From positions 124,001 through 188,000 of the forward strand of contig NZ_JABMKY010000014.1 in NCBI RefSeq assembly GCF_013204845.1: a stretch of 64,000 nt of DNA. The letters are read 5' to 3'. The stretch is from Paenibacillus qinlingensis. Its GTDB lineage: Bacteria; Bacillota; Bacilli; Paenibacillales; NBRC-103111. Below, piece by piece: positions 54,448 to 61,915 of this stretch (within the stretch, counting starts at the first letter, position 1; each line of letters opens with the position of its first letter). Both the position numbers and the translations under genes were made by a program. The notes beneath the pieces were generated by a model. It saw only the letters and a list, made by a program, of their open reading frames with translations, was not told where the DNA came from and did not search any database.

Positions 54448-54729
54448 CTATTCGTATCTGGCGCCTGTTTGATCACGCTTGTTAAATGACGCGATAATCC
54501 TCGCCTTATGCTTCACGTAGGCCGCCGCATCGATCGGCTGTTTACTAGACTCCGCTTTTAAATAAAGCGAGCTGAGTGCGCCTAGATTCGGTCTCATACC
54601 GCGAATATCGAGCGTCGTTCCATCCGGATACGTCCACGTTGCCGCTTCTAGATCAACGCCCGCTGACAATGCTACCACTATCTCATCTTGATCAATCGTT
54701 GTTACCGCGTTACTTGTAGATACTCTCAT
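54448..54729 (-). CDS. Hypothetical phage protein
   Basis: 93 residues; ATG at 54729 with AAGAGG six bases before. N-terminal beta-rich part (VTTIDQDEIVVALSAGVDLEAATWTYPDG), C-terminal helical part rich in Lys/Ala. Compact, no signal or membrane segment. No family recognised. Confidence 0.5.
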   Translation of the reverse strand: MRVSTSNAVTTIDQDEIVVALSAGVDLEAATWTYPDGTTLDIRGMRPNLGALSSLYLKAESSKQPIDAAAYVKHKARIIASFNKRDQTGARYE

Positions 54730-54746
54730 ACTCATCCTCTTTTCGG

Positions 54747-55586
54747 TTATTGTCTAATAGTTCTTGGTGACTGCATCGACATCGTTGGTCGCGAATTTTG
54801 CGGGCTCGCTTTAGGTATACGGGCAATAGGGTCCTCGAAAATAAACCCTGTCTCCTCAGGGATAACAGGCGCATCTTCGTCCGGATTATTCGCAAAATAC
54901 TCATCCGGTCGATTTACGAACGATGAAATCCGCGGACCGAAGTTCTGTCCGATTGCAGTCTCGATTGCAAGGTTAAACGTCCGCGTTTGCAGTAGCTCCT
55001 CACTTACCCCCAGAAGTTCAATCGCCTCTTGCGCTTCCTCAGATAATGTCGACGTTTTCACTCCCTCGAACAAACCTAGAAGCTGTTGCCTATACGATCC
55101 CGCATCCGATCCGGCTGCTTGGAGAATCGGTGTAACTAAATCCGTAAATATATCTCTTACTCGCGTTGCAAATGCCGGCTCGTCGATCGACTGAATGAAC
55201 GCAGCCAGCTTGTCTTTAGCGGTTTTAGGATTCGCAAGTAAAATTTCCGTTCTCAATTCAGTAAGGCATTTTTCGAATCGCTCCTGTTTCTCTGCGTCCA
55301 CCTTCGGGACCTTAGCATGAATTAATCGCTCAGCTAACTGCTTAGCTTGTAATAGGGATTCGGTGTATTCTCGTTTCTGTGAGCGCAATGATAACAAGAG
55401 TTCGCGTGCCTTTACTTTGCCAAAGTAGTCCGATACCTCTGCTGCTTCATCTGAAGAATACTTGCGTTTTATTTGCGCCTTTTTCACGACGTAGTCGTCT
55501 TGGAATTGGCGATATTTGTATGTAGACGTCTGCTTAACCTCTTGCGCTTTTTCGATTAATGATACAATTTCTTGTACTTTACTCAT
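54747..55586 (-). CDS. Hypothetical coiled-coil phage protein
   Basis: 279 residues. Helical throughout the first 200 residues with heptads (QTSTYKYRQFQDDYVVKKAQIKRKY, LLSLRSQKREYTESLLQAKQLAERL), and a Pro/Asn/Gln-rich tail (PEETGFIFEDPIARIP, then ASPQNSRPTMSMQSPRTIRQ). The plan, long helices with a disordered tail, is that of scaffolding or tail-sheath accessory proteins, but there is no motif. GGGGGA site before the ATG at 55586. Confidence 0.55.
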   Translation of the reverse strand: MSKVQEIVSLIEKAQEVKQTSTYKYRQFQDDYVVKKAQIKRKYSSDEAAEVSDYFGKVKARELLLSLRSQKREYTESLLQAKQLAERLIHAKVPKVDAEKQERFEKCLTELRTEILLANPKTAKDKLAAFIQSIDEPAFATRVRDIFTDLVTPILQAAGSDAGSYRQQLLGLFEGVKTSTLSEEAQEAIELLGVSEELLQTRTFNLAIETAIGQNFGPRISSFVNRPDEYFANNPDEDAPVIPEETGFIFEDPIARIPKASPQNSRPTMSMQSPRTIRQ

Positions 55587-55615
55587 GGTTTGGTTCCCCC
55601 TAGTTTTGTGTAATT

Positions 55616-55957
55616 TTAATGAATATCGGAAATGTTTACAGCGATCTCGCGACCGCTACGTTCATCAATTCGCAGTTTAAATCGAAGTTTATCGCCTCTT
55701 ACAACGCGATCAATTCCTGCCTGTTGTAACTCTGTTGCGTGGATAAAGGCGTCCTTTTCACGTCCTGGGACTTTCGCGAATCCAAAACCACGGTCAAAGT
55801 AGTAGTGTACAACGGTCCCCGTAATCTTTTCCTCGCCTGGTGTCGGTTTAGGCTTCGGTTTTTCAACTTCTATCTTACGATCGTAATCTGCGAATGGGAC
55901 TAACCAATCAAGTTCCTCGCCAGTACCCGTACCGCCACGCCATGTGTTTGATCTCAT
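55616..55957 (-). CDS. Cold-shock-domain protein with N-terminal extension
   Basis: 113 residues. A charged Pro/Lys extension of about 45 residues (EVEKPKPKPTPGEEK) precedes a cold-shock domain with the RNA-binding motifs RGFGFAKV (RNP1) and DAFIHATEL (RNP2). Host Csp proteins are about 66 residues, so the extension is unusual. It should bind single-stranded RNA or DNA. Start overlaps the stop of a tiny upstream gene (ATGA), with GAGGAGGAA as site. Confidence 0.85.
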   Translation of the reverse strand: MRSNTWRGGTGTGEELDWLVPFADYDRKIEVEKPKPKPTPGEEKITGTVVHYYFDRGFGFAKVPGREKDAFIHATELQQAGIDRVVRGDKLRFKLRIDERSGREIAVNISDIH

Positions 55958-56073
55958 CGTAATTCCTCCTCTAACGTGTCCGTGATTGCTTCTAATTCTT
56001 CTTGAAGTCGCGTAATCTCCGCTTTAATAGCGCTTTGTTGTTCTTTCAGATGCTCTTGCAACGTAATCTTCAT
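55954..56073 (-). CDS. Tiny coiled-coil protein
   Basis: 39 residues, below common length limits: MKITLQEHLKEQQSAIKAE and then ITRLQEELEAITDTLEEELR, a single amphipathic helix with clear heptads. Both ends are ATGA overlaps with its neighbours, which argues for a real translated gene in the chain. Probably a dimer or a partner of a neighbouring protein. Confidence 0.6.
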   Translation of the reverse strand: MKITLQEHLKEQQSAIKAEITRLQEELEAITDTLEEELR

Positions 56074-56291
56074 AGAAAATCCTCCCGTTTCATTGGTTTA
56101 GTTTTAGAATCGTTAACTAGCGTTGATAGCAGCACTTTTGCGCGAGCCTCCGTGCAGTCATCCCCGACGCGATAAAACAGCGCACGTTCATCGGAAGTGA
56201 TAACGCAGGCCAGTTTCGTCTTCGTGCCGGGGTAATATTGGCCGCCATCGCACAGCATAATCGAAGCTACCTCCGCTTTACGTTTAGGCAT
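56070..56291 (-). CDS. Small hypothetical protein
   Basis: 73 residues. Start ATG at 56291 with GGGGAGG. Short basic start (MPKRKAEVASIML), middle beta segments (TKLACVITSDERALFYRVG), basic C-terminus. Coupled by ATGA to the coiled-coil gene. Not recognised. Confidence 0.5.
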   Translation of the reverse strand: MPKRKAEVASIMLCDGGQYYPGTKTKLACVITSDERALFYRVGDDCTEARAKVLLSTLVNDSKTKPMKREDFL

Positions 56292-56419
56292 TGGCTAACC
56301 TCCCCGTTATTTCCGTGCATATTTGGTACGCTTTTGGCATCGTATGCCTTAAAGCGCGACAAAGAGGCCCCGAAGGTGTTTATACCTTCCGTGCTTTGAA
56401 CCGCTTATATTGCGGCGAA

Positions 56420-56629
56420 TCAGCGTAAAACGTCCACTTCGAACAGATTACGCGCCGAGCGTTTTCGTTCGGATGGGATTCGGTACTGTAGCGCAACTAA
56501 CTCGCCATCTCGGTAATATCGCGCCATAATTTCAAAATGGTATGAGCGTTTGATCTTCGCCATTACTGCGTGATCCTCTGTATATCCTGCGAGGTTGTCC
56601 CCGTCCAGTCGCCATAACTTATTGCCCAC
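56420..56629 (-). CDS. Small hypothetical protein
   Basis: 69 residues from the GTG at 56629, behind GGCGGTG; alternatives are a GTG at 56638 and a TTG at 56644. It overlaps the previous gene. Product has aromatic-rich beta character (NKLWRLDGDNLAGY, SYHFEIMARYYRDGELVALQYR). Function unknown. Confidence 0.45.
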   Translation of the reverse strand: MGNKLWRLDGDNLAGYTEDHAVMAKIKRSYHFEIMARYYRDGELVALQYRIPSERKRSARNLFEVDVLR

Positions 56630-57005
56630 GATAATCACCGCCAAACTGGACGAACGTGTCTTTCCGGATCGGGTACGCCTCGGGCCACTCTCCGTGTTTA
56701 ACGGCTTCTAGAAGCAAGAAATAAATGGCTCCGCGAATCTCGAATTTAGGAATATTGCGATTCGTTTTAGGTGAGTACTCGTAACAGAACATAGTGCTGA
56801 ATCGCTCGATCAGCGCAAAAAACTTCCCAGGTTCCATACGCGAAATATATTCGAGTTTGTTTGCTTCCCTCTTTATGAAACGTAATATTAGGTTCAGAAA
56901 CTCCTGGGATTCTGGCGAGTCAATAATAAACACGTCTAACTTGATTGCTCGTTTGGTTTCTGAATATCTGACGTATGTATATCCCTTATCATCGTGATAA
57001 AACAT
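56619..57005 (-). CDS. Hypothetical protein
   Basis: 128 residues, ATG at 57005 with GAGGAAGAGGGG. Mixed alpha/beta; helical middle (SQEFLNLILRFIKREANKLEYI) and Tyr/Phe-rich parts. No motif known to me. In the early-type chain between the HTH protein and the small genes. Confidence 0.5.
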   Translation of the reverse strand: MFYHDDKGYTYVRYSETKRAIKLDVFIIDSPESQEFLNLILRFIKREANKLEYISRMEPGKFFALIERFSTMFCYEYSPKTNRNIPKFEIRGAIYFLLLEAVKHGEWPEAYPIRKDTFVQFGGDYRGQ

Positions 57006-57103
57006 TTCCCCTCTTCCTCATTGCGATTGCTGCGGTCTACATTCGACTAATTTTCGCCCGCGTGAAGCCCGACCGTTTAACGTCCGGAAGTAAGACGTAT
57101 TTA

Positions 57104-57328
57104 TCACAGCGCCAGTTTAGCGGAAGCCTTCGCTGCTGCGATCGCTTCAAGTATGTCCGCGCTCATTCCGAAACGTTGCGCAACTATAACCCGCAACTTA
57201 TCTGAAACATTAAGGTAGCCTGACTCTGCCGACGCTACGCATGACTTCGAGATGCCGAGCGCAGCCGCGAATTGCGATTGCGTCATACCGTGGTAGATAC
57301 GAATTGCTCTCAATGCTTCTCTGTTCAT
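57104..57328 (-). CDS. XRE-family HTH regulator
   Basis: 74 residues: one Cro/CI helix-turn-helix (ALRAIRIYHGMTQSQFAAAL, GISKSCVASAESGY) and a short helical tail. No oligomerisation domain, so Cro- or excisionase-like control of the leftward genes is likely. ATG at 57328 with AAAGGAGA. Confidence 0.8.
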   Translation of the reverse strand: MNREALRAIRIYHGMTQSQFAAALGISKSCVASAESGYLNVSDKLRVIVAQRFGMSADILEAIAAAKASAKLAL

Positions 57329-57439
57329 ATCACAAATCTCCTTTCTGTTTTTGAATAGTCACATTTCAGCACAAAAAATTAGATGGCCGAAGCATCTCGC
57401 CTCTGCCTTCTTCCCACCTACGTATAGTAATACGCCAAA

Positions 57440-58309
57440 CTAGGACACTTTTTTAGTCATCACCCTCAGCGCCCTCCCTAAACTGTCCTCGCGTAACTTC
57501 AATTTACGGGCAATGTAGCGTACTTTAATCCTTATCCTACCGTTTAAATCCGTTACATAATCGGCTAAATCGAAGCCTGACGCCATATCCGCCAATATTA
57601 CCGCATCTATTGACTCGACTAACGCAGCCTGCCGCCTGGATAATCTCCCTCTTTTCGCTGTCCCGATACCAAATATAGCGTAATCGACAGTGTAAAAATG
57701 CTTATCTACATACCGTGTCTTACCACCTCTCCGGACTCGCCGCTTATCGGCGAATTGCTGGCGGACGTAAGCCGTCTTAGTTACGCGATTGATATAGCGG
57801 ACTATCTCTCTCGGAGTCCTCGCAGAGTCGACGTGTAATAGTGCGTAAACTAGCGCCTCCTCAATATCGGACCAGTGTTCCGCGATAATGACCGCCGCCG
57901 CTTTGGCTCTTTCGGACTGCGCCTGCCCGTTCAGCACCTTATACGCCTGCCACAAGTCCCAGTAGGCGTCTCCGTAGTATCGGTAAAGGTACGGCGCGTG
58001 TTGGGCGTAATTCTCTAAAGTACAATCGCGACTATACAAACGGTTGTATACTCCAACGTAATAATCGAACGTCGAGCGCGGGCTATCCTCTGCATGCCCA
58101 CCTGTATCCGGCATTCCGTACTTTATCGTTGATAATCGGCCGCTGATTAGGCGTAGACATCGAAGCGCGATATAGTTTACGTCAGGTAGATCGCGCACCC
58201 CGCGGCTGAGATAATCATAAGACATGGCCGTTTTGATATCGTCGAGAATAGCGCGGTTCCCGTCCGTCTGGTATGCTTGGATCGCTTCGTTTATTAACGT
58301 TACCAACAC
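57440..58309 (-). CDS. Hypothetical protein, partner of the P-loop ATPase
   Basis: 289 residues; starts at GTG 58309 behind GGAGGGGAG, 12 bases after the ATPase gene, so cotranscribed. Helical, Arg/Tyr-rich. The C-terminal end, RYIARKLKLREDSLGRALRVM, looks like a helix-turn-helix of the sigma/RepA type, and the middle has KRRVRRGGKTRYVDKHFYTVDYA. Pairing with an ATPase and the gene-poor stretch upstream suggests replication initiation or DNA recruitment. Inference only. Confidence 0.5.
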   Translation of the reverse strand: MLVTLINEAIQAYQTDGNRAILDDIKTAMSYDYLSRGVRDLPDVNYIALRCLRLISGRLSTIKYGMPDTGGHAEDSPRSTFDYYVGVYNRLYSRDCTLENYAQHAPYLYRYYGDAYWDLWQAYKVLNGQAQSERAKAAAVIIAEHWSDIEEALVYALLHVDSARTPREIVRYINRVTKTAYVRQQFADKRRVRRGGKTRYVDKHFYTVDYAIFGIGTAKRGRLSRRQAALVESIDAVILADMASGFDLADYVTDLNGRIRIKVRYIARKLKLREDSLGRALRVMTKKVS

Positions 58310-58321
58310 GTCTCCCCTCCC

Positions 58322-59524
58322 CTAAATTTCGTATTTACTCCACGCTATCAGCAGCGAGCGCATGCGACTTGACGGTAAATATAAGCGGATAGGCTGTCCA
58401 ACACGAATACGCGAGCGCCATATCCACTGTAAGAGGTCGGATACCGCCAGTAGGTCCTGGTCAACGCTGATGCCGCGATCTTCAAAAAATACTCGCTCAA
58501 TTGGGCTCAAAAATTGATTGAATATATAAGCGAGTGCCCACCGATCCTTAAACTCGTTCGTTGCGCGGATATTTACAGGAACAAACGACTTCGCATAACC
58601 TCTCCCTCTCAAGTCGTTTTGACAATCCTTTAAAGTTGTCCAAAGGATTTCCTCCCCCTTAGCTTTGCAGATATTTCGGAAATAGTTATAAGTGTTTCGT
58701 TGTATACGTCCTAGTGTGTCGGCATCATAATTGCGTAATCTCTTTGAACTTAAAGCGTAATAGGTGTCGCCGTACTCGTTTAGGGGACCATCATAAACGT
58801 CGATCAAACACATTACTTCCTCGCGTTTCTCTTGCCTTCTATCATACTCAACTAGCTCATAATCGCCGTCTTTGCGCCTAGTTACCGACTTGTACTCATA
58901 TACCATCCCGTGGAGATCGTAATAATAGCGCTGAACCTGTGCTGCGAACAAATAAGTCATGACGATAACCTCATCGAACGCTTGAAATACACGAGGAGGA
59001 AACGCCCATAAAAAGAAATTGTCGCGGTGAACGAAAAGGTTTCCGGCTTTGGCGAGCAGCTTAATATCGTCGAAGCGCCCGTCTGTATAGTCGTCGCTAA
59101 TCCAATAAACACGCGTGTCACGCACCTCTATACGCCCGGAGTCAATCAGCGTTCTGATATCCGATGCGCTGATAGGAGCCCGATCGATCACGTCCATCAC
59201 CTCATCAAGTAACAACGTATAGCCTGCGTCTGTAAGCAGCTCTATCAACTCATCGTCCGCGGATTGAAATAAGCTGTGCGTGGCTACGATATTCCGTTCC
59301 GTCGCGATTAACTCCTTGAGACTCCGTAATTTCCGCCCTTCACTATTAGCGTTATTTGGTTCGCTGAATCTCCGATTTGTAACCGTGGCTATCACGCGTT
59401 GTACTTCGTCAAGGTATGGCGTTATGTATATGAACTTCTGGTCCGCTGGCGCTTCGTTAACGTGCTGTAACGCCCATGACGTTTTACCGCTACCCATAAT
59501 CGAATCTACAACCGTTATCTTCAT
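58322..59524 (-). CDS. P-loop ATPase / helicase-like replication protein
   Basis: 400 residues. Walker A MGSGKTSWAL at the very N-terminus, motif Ia-like ITPYLDEVQRV, a TH-S/L segment (ATHSLFQSADDEL) and Walker B LLLDEVMDVID, giving an SF2-type DExx helicase order; the C-terminal half contains TLKDCQNDLRGRGYAKSFVPVN and AYIFNQF. Related proteins in Firmicutes phages are annotated as origin-binding or DEAD-like helicases. It probably loads at or opens the element's origin. ATG at 59524 with GAGGAGG. Confidence 0.75.
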   Translation of the reverse strand: MKITVVDSIMGSGKTSWALQHVNEAPADQKFIYITPYLDEVQRVIATVTNRRFSEPNNANSEGRKLRSLKELIATERNIVATHSLFQSADDELIELLTDAGYTLLLDEVMDVIDRAPISASDIRTLIDSGRIEVRDTRVYWISDDYTDGRFDDIKLLAKAGNLFVHRDNFFLWAFPPRVFQAFDEVIVMTYLFAAQVQRYYYDLHGMVYEYKSVTRRKDGDYELVEYDRRQEKREEVMCLIDVYDGPLNEYGDTYYALSSKRLRNYDADTLGRIQRNTYNYFRNICKAKGEEILWTTLKDCQNDLRGRGYAKSFVPVNIRATNEFKDRWALAYIFNQFLSPIERVFFEDRGISVDQDLLAVSDLLQWIWRSRIRVGQPIRLYLPSSRMRSLLIAWSKYEI

Positions 59525-60363
59525 ACCATCCGAGCCTCCTCTTATTTGTAGATAGCGCTACTCCTTCCGCTAATTACGTCTGACTCCGATCTAGCACGTC
59601 TATATATCCTCTCTATAGGAAATCGCGATAAAAGCCCGTAGTGGCGCGGGTTTTCAGCTACGTTTAGCACGTTTGATGTGCTAACATTATCAAAACGTTC
59701 GTTCGCGTTGATTCAGATTGAATCCTCGGGAACTAATGTGACTGCCGCGGCCGAAGATCGGCCTTGCCCCTTCCGCGTAAAGAACACGCGTCAGGGATGG
59801 TGTTAGTAAATATATAAATATAATTTCATCGCGGAGATTTGAGGACGGCAAGCCGGACTCAAGCAAGGGGGCGGTTTATTGCCCCCGCGCTAGGTTCCTA
59901 CATTGCTTTTATGTACAATCAAGGTAGGTTCGCGCATTTTTACGTAAAACTTAATCTCGTTCTATACTAATACTTACGCAGTAACTTTCGTTCTCGCACA
60001 TTTATTACGACGCCGTCCGGAAGATTTCCGTACAGTTGACTGTATCCACCTTATGTGACTTTCGCGCACATTTTTTCGAAAAAAGTTTTGAAACGTTGAA
60101 ACAAAGCGAATGTACGTTCGTATTATTAGGTATAAGAAACGCGCAGACGATTTTACGGTCGCCTACGCGTTATAATTAAACCGACGCAATGCCTATGAGC
60201 GTTAGCGCGCTCCACATTCTAATGTAAACAGGGGCAGAAGATTCCGGCGTGGCGATTCCACACAGTTAGCGCTATGTAGACACCGGTAAAACAACGGAGT
60301 TGGCGTACGAGCATTTGGCGCTGCTCCTCCAGCAAGTACGGTTAACAGACGTTGGCGCGCGAG
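59525..60363. other. Gene-poor stretch of the element, possible origin or control region
   Basis: 840 bases with at most one tiny frame. Structures: hairpin AAAAGCCCG/CGCGGGTTTT at 59632-59658 (terminator-like on both strands); perfect dyad TTAGCAC-N7-GTGCTAA at 59664-59684; GGGGGC/GCCCCC hairpin near 59870; an AT-rich run TAAATATATAAATATAAT near 59810; direct repeat TTGAAACG-TTGAAAC near 60085. Next to a helicase-like gene this mix suits a replication origin. Confidence 0.4.
60219..60314 (-). CDS. Possible 31-residue protein
   Basis: ATG at 60314 behind a strong GGAGGAG; 31 codons with a hydrophobic centre (CFTGVYIALTVW) and several cysteines. The ribosome-binding site is the only support; it may be a leader peptide. 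Confidence 0.25.
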   Translation of the reverse strand: MLVRQLRCFTGVYIALTVWNRHAGIFCPCLH

Positions 60364-60555
60364 TTAACCAAGGCATACATTACGTATAATTGCGAGTTGA
60401 TCCGGTGTTTCAAACGCTCGAATCGTTGAAACACCGGTGTAGCCGTTCTCACTTTGCTTAACGCGTTGTAGAAGCACGGCAGCAGATTCGTTATTGTAAA
60501 CCAATGCTACAGCATCACACACGATTACGGCGGTATTCCCGTCGACAGTAATCAA
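60364..60555 (-). CDS. Small hypothetical protein
   Basis: 63 residues from a TTG at 60555, chosen because AAAGGGGGTG lies six bases before it; the ATG at 60579 has no site. Beta-rich start (ITVDGNTAVIVCDAVALVYNN), helical middle (SAAVLLQRVKQ). The coding region contains a 12-base perfect inverted repeat. Not recognised. Confidence 0.45.
   Translation of the reverse strand: MITVDGNTAVIVCDAVALVYNNESAAVLLQRVKQSENGYTGVSTIRAFETPDQLAIIRNVCLG
60402..60437. repeat. Perfect 12-base inverted repeat inside a small gene
   Basis: CCGGTGTTTCAA (60402-60413) and TTGAAACACCGG (60426-60437) around 12 bases. The word GTTTCAA/TTGAAAC recurs near 60085-60100 and ACACCGGT near 60270. Regulatory hairpin or protein site. 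Confidence 0.5.
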
Positions 60556-60602
60556 ATAAATCACCCCCTTTCCGGCCATTTTCGGAAAAAGAAAGACGCT
60601 TA

Positions 60603-60929
60603 TCAGGCGTCAGGAACGAGATTTAGCTCAATATCGTATTCGGTTTCGATAAGTTCATGCGTAACAAAGTCGTAGGCGGAGCGCCCCTTTAACATCGCGA
60701 CAATCTCCGGAATAACGGTTTCATCGCGATCGGTACGGCCGATTAAAAGGAATGCACCAATTTGACGGTATAAGTCCGGCTTGTCCAGCACTTCAACTCG
60801 GATAACCCAAACGTTACCGCCATCTTCGCGATCAATGAAAAACACGGTGTTTTCTGAGGTAAGGACGCCAGGAACTGGTCTATATTCACCTTGGTCAAAA
60901 GGTCCAATTTCAGCAATAACTTTTTTCAT
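60603..60929 (-). CDS. Hypothetical acidic protein
   Basis: 108 residues; ATG at 60929 with AGGGGGTC. Beta-rich with clusters of Asp/Glu (IDREDGGNVWVIRVEVLDKPD, TDRDETVIPEIVAML, ELIETEYDIELNLVPDA). Acidic small early phage proteins are often inhibitors or DNA mimics of host enzymes; nothing specific can be claimed here. Confidence 0.5.
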   Translation of the reverse strand: MKKVIAEIGPFDQGEYRPVPGVLTSENTVFFIDREDGGNVWVIRVEVLDKPDLYRQIGAFLLIGRTDRDETVIPEIVAMLKGRSAYDFVTHELIETEYDIELNLVPDA

Positions 60930-60943
60930 TAGTTAGCGACCCC

Positions 60944-61069
60944 CTACGATAATAATTGGCGAATGACTTCCGAAATCGTAAACGCAAGCAGCTTCGCGAG
61001 TGCCCGTCCACTAATGCGGCGACGGCGGCCTGGTGGCGGCGGGTAAAGAGATGCTCTAACGTAAGTCAT
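60944..61069 (-). CDS. Tiny basic proline/arginine-rich protein
   Basis: 41 residues, too short for common ORF limits. ATG at 61069 overlaps the stop of the upstream gene (ATGA) and has AAAGGAGA. PPPPGRRRRISGRAL in the middle is strongly basic; the end is a hydrophobic helix (LAKLLAFTISEVIRQLL). Coupling supports translation. Confidence 0.5.
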   Translation of the reverse strand: MTYVRASLYPPPPGRRRRISGRALAKLLAFTISEVIRQLLS

Positions 61070-61293
61070 ACAGCGACATCTCCTTTCGCGAGAGATACGA
61101 TGAAGCCGAGTGCGGCTGCAATGGATGGCGCTACTTCTACGGCACCTAACACAGCGTCACGTCCTACGCCTGTTATCGCGCAAAAATATCCGCGTTGAAG
61201 CGAAATAGTCTGACGATCGGTAGCGTTTAACATAGTTGCGTGAATAGTTCCGGACAAAGAGTGCATAATGAATTGGATATGTACGTTATTCAT
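61066..61293 (-). CDS. Small hypothetical protein, first gene of the early leftward chain
   Basis: 75 residues; ATG at 61293 with GAGGAGG. Beta-rich start and a C-terminal hydrophobic segment (VAPSIAAALGFIVSLAKG). It is the first gene controlled by the operator region shared with the divergent repressor. Confidence 0.5.
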   Translation of the reverse strand: MNNVHIQFIMHSLSGTIHATMLNATDRQTISLQRGYFCAITGVGRDAVLGAVEVAPSIAAALGFIVSLAKGDVAV

Positions 61294-61321
61294 AATTTTT
61301 GAAACCTCCTCGAATTGTTAT

Positions 61322-61418
61322 CGTATAGTGTTTAACTTCTGTCGTTTAACATTAGTTTATACGCCCTAACGTTAAACGTCAAGAAGTAATTTCCAGTTGA
61401 TAAGTATTACGTTATAAT
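61322..61418. promoter_or_regulatory. Divergent promoters and operator of the lysogeny-type switch
   Basis: CGTTTAACATTAG (61343-61355) and CTAACGTTAAACG (61366-61378) form a 13-base dyad with one mismatch; a further GTTTAAC half-site stands at 61330-61336. Leftward promoter: GTTAAA (61345-61350), 17 bases, TATACG (61322-61327), so it overlaps the dyad. Rightward promoter: TTTCCA (61390-61395), 17 bases, TATAAT (61413-61418). Confidence 0.7.
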
Positions 61419-61435
61419 CGGGAGGTGAGGAGTTG

Positions 61436-61684
61436 ATGGAGTTGGCAATTCGGATTAAGTTAAACGAAGTTCTTGAAGCCACGAAGATCGATAAAGAAAT
61501 AACAAAGAACGCACTCGCCCGTGAAGCTAAAGTACGTCCTAATCTTATTTATGATTTATGTGAAGGTAAGACAAAGCGTATTGAGCTAGAAACGTTAAGC
61601 ACCATAATAGATACATTGCAGGAATTGACGGGTAATACATACTCCCTTGGCGATGTTCTTGAATATGTCTCCGATAAGAAATAG
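61436..61684 (+). CDS. Cro/CI-type XRE repressor of the element
   Basis: 82 residues from the ATG at 61436 (GAGGTGAGGAG upstream). Single XRE helix-turn-helix: LNEVLEATKIDKEITKNALAREAKVRPNLIYDLCEGKTKRIELETL. No C-terminal cleavage domain, so it is not LexA-like. It faces the leftward genes across the GTTTAAC dyad and probably represses them. Followed by a strong terminator. Confidence 0.82.
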   Translation: MELAIRIKLNEVLEATKIDKEITKNALAREAKVRPNLIYDLCEGKTKRIELETLSTIIDTLQELTGNTYSLGDVLEYVSDKK

Positions 61685-61722
61685 ACCGTGCCCTCACTAG
61701 AGGAACGCGGTTTTTATTTTTA
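61683..61722 (+). terminator. Terminator of the repressor gene
   Basis: ACCG-CCTC and GAGG-CGGT arms followed by TTTTATTTTT, starting at the stop codon. Confidence 0.8.
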
Positions 61723-61884
61723 TATCCATATTAAATTATTAAACTGCCATTCATGGTTCCTACCGAGCACCATTTGTATTCGATGAGCATAAAATTGTTG
61801 CGGACGATAAAAACTCGGTGACTCTAGCCTCTTTATCACATTAGTTGGCAAATCAAACCTTGCGGCGAATTGATCCTGCGTCAT
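61720..61884 (-). CDS. Short HTH-like frame, perhaps truncated
   Basis: 54 residues: MTQDQFAARFDLPTNVIKRLE looks like the second half of an XRE helix-turn-helix, followed by PSFYRPQQFYAHRIQMV. There is no good ribosome-binding site, and the first helix of the domain is missing, so this may be the 3' part of a decayed regulator gene. The frame ends in the terminator of the facing repressor gene. Confidence 0.35.
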   Translation of the reverse strand: MTQDQFAARFDLPTNVIKRLESPSFYRPQQFYAHRIQMVLGRNHEWQFNNLIWI

Positions 61885-61915
61885 ACTAGTACATAATGCA
61901 CATCCCCCAAAGAAA

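Noticed and set aside
56330-56410. Small frames and a GAAGGT/ACCTTC hairpin in the gap before the 73-residue gene
   Set aside because: Frames are under 20 codons with weak start signals; the hairpin lacks a T-run.
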